Source: Sycon ciliatum
Lineage: Eukaryota; Porifera; Calcarea; Leucosolenida; Sycettidae
Assembly (NCBI RefSeq): GCF_964019385.1
Contig: NC_088646.1
Location: forward strand, 17,901,476-17,965,475
Reading direction: 5' to 3'
DNA length: 64,000 nucleotides
Positions 10,701-21,300 of this stretch are shown here, in pieces; within the stretch, counting starts at the first letter, position 1; the number at the start of each line of letters is the position of its first letter. The notes under the pieces are model-generated. The model saw nothing but the letters and a program-made list of their open reading frames with translations, searched no databases and was not told where the DNA came from. Position numbers and translations under genes: made by a program.

Positions 10701-13700
10701 GTAACTTGTGTTAGTCCCGGCTACCTTGCTGACCCATGCTATTCTCGATGGCAAAGCAAATTGGTGTGTTTGCCGGATTATGAACTCAATATGCACGTCC
10801 ACATTAAATTTTGATGTCCCACTCAATTCGTCAAGGATGGCAGTTTGGAATGCACAACCGCCTACTTGAGTGTAGGTAGACCGAAGGCATAGATGTAATG
10901 ACACACTACTGCAGGCAAGCCAACCATGACCGAGTGTCCCTACATGTATATCCAGCATTTCACAGTAGCCGATCATGGGATACTGGGCTATGTATTGCGA
11001 ACATCATTATTTTTATAGCTATTGTTGATCTGTCACTGTTACCAATGCCCATAGTGATTCAATAGAGAAGATCGATGCAAACAAGGCTCTATTTGCCTTA
11101 TTCGGTGTAAAAGTATTGGTGATAGACCGACATGTCCCGGCTCGACGTTGAGCAGCATGTTTCCTGTTCTTATCACCATTTCCACTCAGGACGATGATAA
11201 GCGTGCTGTGAAGAACCAGACCAACACGGCTGATAGCTATGTAGAGCAGCTAAGAGTGCTGAAAAATGTAAGTACTGCCGTAGGAGAATTGCTGCAAACC
11301 TCCGTTGTCGATGAGTGTTCATAGCTGAATGCCTTCCCGTTCGCAGCAATATCTTTCCCTCTTGATTGCTTGAAGGACATTTTGCGATATGTGAATGCTA
11401 ATCAGAGTATCCTCCTACGGAGGGAAAATGCAGCCAGTTCCAAGGATGTCTGCATTTCAGAGATTTGGTGGAAGTGACTGCTTTTACTGTAGCTGATCAA
11501 CCCATTGAACAGATCTGGTTAGGCAGATCTAGTGTTAGATATGTTCAATGGGGGTGTTTGACATGTTCCTTGTGGAGTTTGGCAGTGCTTTCTTGTGGTG
11601 CATGTTTGTTTGTCGTGCGGTGGTAGGAGAGAGGGGGGGGGGGGGGGGGGGTTGCCGTATACGTTTGAATAGAAAGCACGAGGCTCTATGTATTTTGAAT
11701 ACACTGGGGGAGGAGGGAGGGAGGGGGGGGGGGAGGCTATTTGAGATGGGGCTGCATTGTTTCAAAGGCCAAACCAGTGCCATGCACCAAAGTCTGCCTT
11801 TCCCTGGTACGGTGAGAGAACTTTTTGACTTTTTCTCTCGTGTGTTCAACGTGCTGTCACCTGCAAACCGGACACAGCCTATGCATTGTGCCTGGTATGG
11901 ACTGTCTTCCATGTGCTCACACACTCGCTAGCCCCGGGCTACTATACAAGACAGGACTTTATTATTTTGATTCCCTCGACGCCCTGGAAGGGTGGGCTTC
12001 TATTTACGTGCACACGGTAGCCATCCTGAAAGTTCATGCAATTAATGCCCAACTTTGTTTGTGTTTGCAGCTGCCGTTTGACCATGACGTGGCAGAGCTA
12101 TCGAACCGTGCCAAGGTCCTGGACCACATCAAGACAGCACTGCGAACTCAGTCTAACACGTATGTACCCCCCCCCCCCCCCAGCTCAAAACCCACTCGAT
12201 GCCACATAGTGTCTAGTGTATTTCTGCTGGAATGAATTTAGCTTTGAGAAAGTAGCGGCAAAGGTAGAGTTTGAGCATTGCTTTTGTCAAACTAAGCCAC
12301 TCACTGCGTTGTTAGCGAATGCCGCTGAGCACGAACCTGTCTTTGTAACTTAACACACAGTGACGATATGTACCTGCATGCGCTCATGCAACCTGGTTCT
12401 ACTGTTGTGCTGTTGTGCTGTGTGTGTGTGTTTGCACAGGTTTGTGGTTCGTTTCATTGAGCTGGATGGTCTGGACACTATCCTGGCGTTCCTGAACGAG
12501 ATGGAGTATGACTGCAGGTATGGCACAACTCGCGGCCTCTGTTGGTGCTGCAGCTCTATCTGTTGTAATTGAGCACCACCGTGTGGTGCACAGAAGGCAG
12601 TCTTCATACACACAGCAGTGATCTTTGAAGCTGCCGGGTGGTTTGAAGACTGGGTTGAAGACTGGGGTTGAAGACCGGGTTGAAGACTGGGTTGTAGACT
12701 GGGTTGAAGACTGGGGTTGTAGACTGGGTTGAAGACTGGGGTTGAAGACTGGGTTGAAGACTGGGTTGAAGACTGGGTTGAAGACTGGGTTGAAGACTGG
12801 GTTGAAGACTGGGTTGAAGACTGGGGTTGAAGACTGGGGTTGAAGACTGGGGTTGAAGACTGGGGTTGAAGACTGGGGTTGAAGACTGGGGTTGAAGACT
12901 GGGGTTGAAGACTGGGGTTGAAGACTGGGCTGAAGACTGGGTTGAAGACTGGGCTGAAGACTGGGTCCACAAGTATGTTTCACACCTGCCAAACATCTCT
13001 ATTTGTCCTTGACCATCCCGATATCGAGGGTGGTAATAGGCACCCAAATGTGCATTTGCCGCATACCTCACGGCTACATTAGTATCCATTCACATACCTA
13101 TACTCTATAGGTATGTCCTTGTCCCGATCTCAGGTCTGCAAGCGCCTTGCCAGGCATGATGTTTCCCGGACGTGGAGGGTGGGGGTAGGATAGGGAAGGA
13201 GAGGGCAGGTGTGACCCTATCATGGTGATGAGTCATTGTGTGTGTGTGTGTGTGTGGGCGGGATAAGCGAGAGAGCTTGAAACTATTTGGTTGAAAGCTC
13301 AGGGCCCTCGCTCTGCTTTTTTGCCTAGGTCATCATGCCTGGTATTCGAACTCACGGAAACTTTTTTCCAATGTATGTATGTATGTATGTATGTATGTAC
13401 TCAGTAAGACTATGCCTGCAGCTGCAGAAAAAGTGCTCAACATCCAATTTCTTGGGGGGAGCAATGACACATGTCAACAAACAATGGATCACTCGTAATA
13501 TTTTTGCTACTCCGAGTTTCATGCACCGTGTGCAATCATCAGGCAAACCTGCCTGATGATTGCACACGGTGCATGAAACTCGGAGTAGCAAAAATATTAC
13601 GAGTGATCCATTGTTTGTTGACATATGTATGTATGTATGTATGTATAACCCATAAACATTCTGGTCGTAGGGGTGCCATGTGTGTCATAAGGCAGCAGCA

Positions 13701-16454
13701 TCAAAAAGAACAGAACAAAGAAGAAAAAAGAGAAAAAAACCTAACTACATTCCGTATCGCCTATAAGGTTGGTGGCTATAGTAATATACCGGCTATAGTG
13801 ATCAATGTGAAGAACAGGTTGATCAATTTCTCAAATTCAGTTTCATTTGCCAAAGCTAAGTATACACAGTTATCGTATATACCGTATATTCTCTATTATA
13901 AGCGCTGTGCTTGTATTTTTTCAACACCCCTCTACCCCGTGCTTATGTTGGAGACCGCGCTTATATTGGAGACCGTGCTTATATTTTTTCAACCAATACA
14001 TCCATAGAGAGCAAGAAGAAATACATGCTAGATATCATGCATGCAGCATTGATTTCCACCAAGACCGTGCTAATAATAGAGACTGTGCTTATAATGTTTC
14101 GAAAGATGCTCACAGTGTGCTAGTATTAGAGACTGTGCTAGTAATGGAGACCTGTGCTTATAATAGAGAATATACGGTAGTAATAATCGTCTATAGTTAT
14201 ATCGCCTATAGTGATCAAATTCATATTTCAAACTAGCTGTCTCTGTAACCCCTTCCCAAGCTGTCCTGGAAAACTGCAAACAGTGCATCATGTTGATATT
14301 CTGCCATAGAACAGTTGAGCTCACAACTGGCACTGAATCATCCTCCACCAGCCTGCCGACCTTTGTTAGCAAGGATCGTCGGTAGTGAGACTTGAAGCAC
14401 ATGATGGTTCCTGCATCACATGGCTGGATTACACCGGTGGTGTTGGAAGGAAGAAACACCACTCGCACCGACTTGAGGCTATCTGCAATTGCGTCAAACT
14501 TGTGTGCTGGACAGTTGTCGACTAGCAGGACAATGGACTTCCTAGCTCTGGTGAACTTATTATCCAAATCCACAAGTCAACTGCAGAACAACTGGCTGTT
14601 CATCCAAGCCTTGGTATTGCTTTCCCACTTGCCCTTCAGCACAGCAGCTGGGGTAGTGTTGGCTGCTTGGAAAGAACGCTGCAGTTTCGAACATCCAATC
14701 GCCAGAAGGGGAAGCTTCGAACCATCCATACAGGTGGTGATGGCGAACGTCACTCTGTCCTTCTGTGTCTTGCCTCCTTCCAGCTTCTCATCGGTGCGAG
14801 CCAGTGTCCTGTTCGGCAATGCCCGCCAAAACAAGCCCATTTCGTCCATGTTGTAAACGCGGCTGGGGTCACTATCAACACTGCCGAAAATCTCCTGCCA
14901 CTTATGATTCACAAAATGAAAGGCTGCTGCCGAATCCGCGTCGGCTGCTTCTCCATGCAGCATTTTGGACACGATGCACCGCTTCTTCAGAAAGCGCTGG
15001 ATATACGACTTCCAGGCGGTGTCTGTTGAAGGCAATGACGATCGTGAAACATGTTTCTGCTCTACGAGTGTGTCGGCAATCTCCTTGCCTTTCACAAAAA
15101 GCATATCGTATTTCATTGCCTTTAGTTTCTTCTTCCACATCTGCCATAGAATGTTTCCAAGCCTTTTTCTAGCAGTTCGCAGTTCGTCTGACGGTTCTTC
15201 ATCAACTTCGACGTGCCCTTTGCTGCCACCTCGAGTGTCGCTTCTTTCCGCTGCAGGATCGACGATACAGTCGGCTTGGCAACTCCAAAGTGACGAGCGA
15301 CATCGGCTTGACACCTCTTGGGGTTGTCGCTTACGTACTTGATGACCTTCAGCTCGTCATCGACTGACATCGACTTCCGAACTGAAACCTGCTTAGGGAG
15401 CATCTCATAAGTTCGCATTTTGTTTCTAAACGTAACGCATTTCGAAACGGGGGTAGGGGGGTAGCGGCCATTTCGAATAGAAAAATGACTGTTCGCACAT
15501 TTTCTGGAACTGTACAATCTACCGTGCTAGTGCTAGATCCCTGCAGCAAATGAGTGTGTTTAGGTGGAGATCTACTAGTACCTGTGTTTGCAGATCAGCT
15601 AACCCTTGCACTGCATGCATGCAGGCTACTCAGAGGTGTCAAATGTCACACCAGCCTGATCAAACCGTGTACCTGGCCAGCGTTTACAATTACAGCAGTA
15701 CAGTTGTTGTGGAGGAACTATGCTTATTTGCGTGTACATGTCATTGATTGTACTTGTCTTTGTACTCAGTAAATGCGGTACTACTGTATGCCATTCACGA
15801 CCGCTCTAGCAAAACATTCATGTACATGTACATGTACAGTCATGTACAATCATGTACATAAGCATACCATAGCATGGGGCATGGATGTGTACAGTAGATA
15901 AACACAGAAAATGTGCGATAAAACTTTCGAATAGAGGGGGGAGGTAGGGGGTAAAGTCTATTCGAAATGCGTTACGTTTGCAAAATAAATGCGAACTTAT
16001 GAGATGCTCCCTTAGCCATCGTTGCGGCGTCAAACGTTGATGTCCTTTCAACAAAGCGTTCAAAAAATTCTTTTCAAACTAACTTCGCGAAGGAGCTACG
16101 GCAATAGCAGCTGTGCGAGAGCCTTTTTGTTAGGAGAACGAACTGCGACCATGCCCCGTGCAAGTAAGGTAATTATTATGTACATATACCGCACGGTACC
16201 GTGCATACTTGCGTACACAGGACGTAGAATCTAGCTACGGACTACGCTAGCCAGCTGTGCAGTACGTAGAGTAAACGAGCACGGCGCGCCGAGTCGTTTG
16301 ACACCCCACTTGCATACATTGCATGCAGTATCGGTCATATATCGCTTATAGTGATAAAAAGCTCAAAATCAAACACCAACGCTATAGGCGATACTGACTG
16401 TACACTGATACACAAGCTGCCTATACCTATCACGATCAGCAGCAACGAGAGAGG

Positions 16455-16500
<46 letters not shown>

Positions 16501-18239
16501 TTGTAAGATTCATTGGTTCAGTCGTTGATGTTGGTGAACCAATTGTGACAAGGGCGACCACGGGGCCTTGATCCAGCACCAAGTTCCATCCAAGAAATAG
16601 TGGTACAATACAATGATAAAAATACAAATCCGCCCGCCCTCCCCATTTTTCCCGAAAAAAGGACGATCACGAAGTATCTTCTTTGATTTGGCCTAACATG
16701 GGATTCGAACCCGCACTATCGCCCTGCATGCATTCCCCCGATACACTTCGCATACATACACAATCTTTTTTTTGTATTTTGTATTGTATTTTATTATTTC
16801 ACTTGGGCATTCCCAACAGACCCTAAGGTCTTCTTTCAGGGTGCCCAAGATGAAGATTCTTCCAAGTTGCTTCACAGTATGATCTTGCAGTTGAAAGCCC
16901 TATTTGAATAAGGTGGCGGGACATGTACGGGATAGCGCCAGGCATGCCACGCCGGACAGAAACAAGTAATTACCGAATGGATAAGGTGGCCAGCTGTCTT
17001 TGATGGTACGGTACAGGGCATGTACGGGATAACGCCAGGCATGCCGACGCGACGCCAGACACAAACACACAAACAATTACCGAATTAAGGCTGGTTACTT
17101 AAGTAATGTCTTTTGCTTAGCTACTGGAATAAATATACTATAGTGTGATAAGCCTGTTTTCCGTATGAGAGGGTGGGGGGAGAGCAGAGGGAGAGACGGA
17201 GATGTCACTGCATGTCCCACCTCAGTTTCTTTTCCGAACTCAGGCGATCAAGCCTCCTCGCAAAAAAGTTCACAAGGAGACTAGAGATGATGTTGCCCAC
17301 TAACTGCTACCTTGACAACAAAGACTCAAGATGAAGGCTGACTCTGACATGGCAGCAACACACGCATGCACCTATGACACATATACTGTGACATGCATAA
17401 AAACACCAGCTACAACACAACATGCCATGTCATTCTGAGCGTACACCATAATATAATGTTCTTGGGTTGTTTCTGACGATGCAGGCAAAGCGTGATCCAC
17501 ACCTCAATCATTGGCTGTATCAAGTCTGTGATGAACAACACTGTACGTTCCTGTTCCTATCTGCATGTGTAGAACTAATGACCTCATTCTTGCTATAGCT
17601 GTTACCCAATTCCTGGTGTATGCTCGGCAAATGCCAGTGCCGTGACATGAGTACAGGGCGACCTGGTTTCAGTGACCACCCATAGGACCAGTCTCGTGTG
17701 GTTCTTGATCACAGTTAGTCTCTAAACCCAGGGTGACTGATCGCTGCACTTTCTGCATAATCTACAGGTCTACTAGATGCCAAACTGAAAGTGAGTCTGT
17801 GTTTGTACAGACCAGGTGGCCACTTTGTCAGGTTTCGTAACGCTAAGAACTTAACTTACTAGTAGAGCTCAGTGCCACAAAGGTTGACTGCCTTCTCCCA
17901 GCGCCACAGATACATGAGCGCTGTGTACAGAGTTGAACACCGCTGCATTGTGCTGAAGACTTCCTGAAGCCTGTGGATGTATACACATGGTGAAATGAGG
18001 TTACTGTCTTCCTGAATGTGTTTAGCATGGAAGAGCTCACGTCCTGGGACATCCACACGGCATCAACATCATTGCTCAGAGCATGCGGGGTGACAACAGC
18101 AAAGCAAAGGTTGCCGGTAGGTTTAGCCGGGAGGTGATGCTGCTGTGTGTCTCGTAAACTATGTGTGTGTGGGTGGGTGCCGTGTGTGTGTACGTGCGTG
18201 CGCACGTGTGTGTGTGTGCGTGCGTGTGTGTGCGTGCAC

Positions 18240-18287
<48 letters not shown>

Positions 18288-18313
18288 ATGTGTGTGTGTG
18301 CGTGCACGCGCGC

Positions 18314-18375
<62 letters not shown>

Positions 18376-21300
18376 ATGTGTATGGGCACCCGTGCCTGCT
18401 GCATTCATGTGTGTGCATCCGTGTGTGCATTCATATGTATGTCCACATGTTATTGTGTGTGTGTATTATGACCTTTTAATTGTAATTTGAGAGAGATTGC
18501 CCATATGTCTAGTGCATGATAACTGCGGTGATCCACATCGACAGTGTTGCTAATCCGTGCAATAGGTTTGAATAGCGTATCATATACCAAGGCTGATCGG
18601 AGATTACTGTAGATTCTCTGGCATAAACACAACCAAAACTTCCCTCATGCCACGTTCACCTTTGTATTGACTGAGATGAAATTAAGGAGATCCATGTATA
18701 CTGAACTGGCATGTTAACGTTTTTGTTTTGTTGGCAGCTCTGGAAATTCTCGGTGCACTGTGCTTGGTTCCAAATGGACACAGGAAAGTTCTTCGTGCGA
18801 TGAGTCACTTTGAACACTTTGCAGGAGAGCGAACTCGCTTCCAGGTTAGCAAGATTATTAAATGTGTGTCATCTAAAATTGTGTATCGACTGGGAGCTCA
18901 TCACCGGAACTGTGGTTGCATTGTCTGCTGTACTGGAATAGAGCAAGAACGATGTATTAGTCAAGATAACTTGGTGTTTCATAGTTGATCCTGTGTATAG
19001 TGTCCCAGTCCTTTTGGCCTTTGCTGCATGGTGGCTTGGCTAGAAAGTCTGCATCATTATGCCAAAGTTCAGGACTCTTGTAGGTATGCTACGCTGACCG
19101 AGATTTCACGGTGATGTGATGTTGTGTTTGCATTCCCTGTGTCATGCTCTCAGACCATCATCGTGGACCTAGACCGTGCATGCGCAGCGGGAGTTGAGGG
19201 AGTTCCCCTGCAGACCGGCATCATGTCGTTGTTCAACGCGTTGATGTTCTCTGGGCCTGGAGAGGTACGCTATGCTAGGACTGTAATGTTATGGGTATAC
19301 TGCGTTGAACTTTGTACATGGCTGACAGAGCATATGAAGCCGCTTACACAAAATCATCTAGTTCTGCATGATACCAGTCGTGCAACGGTGCAAACTTGAA
19401 ATCAACACTCACGGTTACACTCACACACATGGACGGGATGCTTCGTAGAATTCTAACTCGACAAATTTACTGTCTAGGTGACTTAATTACATGAACCGTG
19501 TATGTTGACATAAACAATTGTGTGCCATCCTCGCGTGGTATTTGTATGTTCTGCTACCCACTATCTGTAGGAGAGTCTGGAGTTTCGTATTCACTTGCGC
19601 TATGAGCTGCTGATGCTCGGACTGGGGCAGATCATCGACAAGCTGCATCGACAAGGAAATCAGCTTGTGGCAAAGTGAGTACTGAAGCAACAGCTGTGCA
19701 TGAAGATCGGCGCAGAGTTACGTGAAAAATGAGTTCCGCGTGAAGCCTCGCTCTGCATTCTACGTTAGGAAGCTCTGCCTAATACTGGTTTCGAGCATTG
19801 TGCAAGCAGACTGGACAGAACTATGTTCTTATTACAGAGAACCCTGGTTTGTGATGAACCCAAATGACATTTACTCACCTGCAATTCTGCAGATTGTACA
19901 TGCAGGTATTGCATTAATGACTCCTATTGTCTTCTCATTGTATGTGTAGGCATTTGGACTTCTTCATCCTCCAGCGGCGCAATGATGAGGAAGCCTTTGC
20001 ACATCGATTCGGAGTGGCTCACGTGGACGTGAGAAACCCATCGTTCATGCTGAAGACACTGGAGAAGAAACTGTCGGCCGGCATTGCTTACCAACATTTC
20101 CTCTCCTTGCTCCAACACATTCTTATGATATCAGGTAAGAGAGTGTTTTTTATGATCATGACGCGTGAGAAATGGGGCCAGGGCCACCGGGTATCTACAT
20201 GTACAGAAGGCTCTAAAACAGAGAGGTTCCAGGCTCTTATTGTTCGTACAGGAGGCTCTGCTGGTACATTCTGACATGCTAGCATGATGGTCAAGGTCTT
20301 TAAGTATGCATCTATTTGACATGGACGTTCTGTTTCTCTATTCATTAAAAAGAAGGGCAATTATTTCTTGAGGTGGTTGGACTTGATGCCTTCTTGAGCT
20401 AACTGGTTTTCTGCTCCTTGAACGTACCTCGGGAACACTGTCCGAATACTCCACTTTCTTTGTAGCGATGCTTATTGATCTGTTCAGTGGAGGAGTACAA
20501 TGGCCGATACACCGATATGTTTGTGTTGTTGGCACAGGGGAACATGAGCAACACATGTGGAAGCTTCTGGACAAGCTCATCCAGCAGGTTGTCCTGCAGG
20601 ATAGGGACAAGGATGACCAGCCAATGGATCATGACCTACATCCACTTGTCATCGATGTACACCAGATAGTCACACAGTACGTCACATGCACAACATGCAT
20701 GACAATTCACTCAAACGTCTCTTATCCAAGCGCCCTGGGATCGGGCACTGCCCGTATCTCAGATTTACCTCTCTAACTTATATCCAACACCAACTCGCGT
20801 CCTTCCTATGTTAGATTCCGTGAACGTAGGTCTCTTCTGCTTAGCATCCACTGAGGCTTAATGTGCCATGTTGACCAGTTATCATTCTAGATCACAGTGC
20901 ATGATTGATGCTTCAACTGATTATGGTTAGATTCTATACCATCAGATAGCACTGTGCTGTACAATAGTCATATTGCTAATCTTGTTGTAGCATCATTGTT
21001 TGTGATTGCAGTACAATCAGTTGATCTCCTTTGTTGGCATGTATCTTTTCCAGAATGGCTAGGGAGGACGAGCTGGTGGAGCTGAGAACTTCAAACACTG
21101 AAAACACAAGAGGTCAGTGCTATCTGAAAGTCCGTATTGTACACATCACGGCATGGTCATGCTGGCGATACACTGAACGTGGGAAAAGCAAGTCTGAAGG
21201 AAAGGCTTGACTCAAGTGCTACGTCACAGCCAGCACAGAGTCATCACAATGCTGGCTTTTGGATCCACTTGGATTCAGTCAAGTCACACAGTGTATTGAT

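Larger units (their letters stand above)
13752..16396 (-). mobile_element. Tigger/pogo-type DNA transposon, decayed, with nested insertions
   Basis: A pogo/Tigger-like transposase lies between ends that share CGTATCGCCTATA...GTTGGTG (left end from about 13752 on +; right end 16326-16396 read on the minus strand). The right end is itself bounded by CAGTATCG and its complement. A clean TA duplication is not visible. Nested inside are a 300-bp MITE (13880-14179) and a 616-bp Harbinger-like element (15396-16011). The whole sits in DAAM intron 5. Confidence 0.7.
7716..20676 (+). other. DAAM: DAAM GBD/FH3 regulatory half (exons 1-12)
   Basis: Exons 1-12 encode the GTPase-binding and FH3/armadillo part that receives Rho and is held by the DAD in the autoinhibited state. 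Diagnostic stretches: [12 protein letters not shown] (exon 1), [12 protein letters not shown] (exon 2), [20 protein letters not shown] across exons 4-5, [15 protein letters not shown] (exon 6), [18 protein letters not shown] (exon 7), [19 protein letters not shown] (exon 8), [18 protein letters not shown] (exon 10). These parallel DAAM1 segment by segment. The N-terminal 50 residues are Arg/Asp-rich and less conserved. Confidence 0.88.

Noticed and set aside
12350..13089. Minus-strand ORFs of 160-206 codons with [11 protein letters not shown] repeats
   Set aside because: Produced by the 13-14 bp minisatellite in DAAM intron 5; no start context, domain or splice support.
13366..13646. CRISPR-like or bacterial repeat array
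   Set aside because: The repeat is a palindrome in a spliceosomal intron of an animal gene; no spacers or cas genes.
16695..16760. A functional tRNA gene
   Set aside because: Only a B-box/T-arm-like stretch is present; the A box and cloverleaf are not convincing.
18076..18490. His/Thr- and Val/Cys-rich ORFs
   Set aside because: They translate a GT/CA microsatellite.
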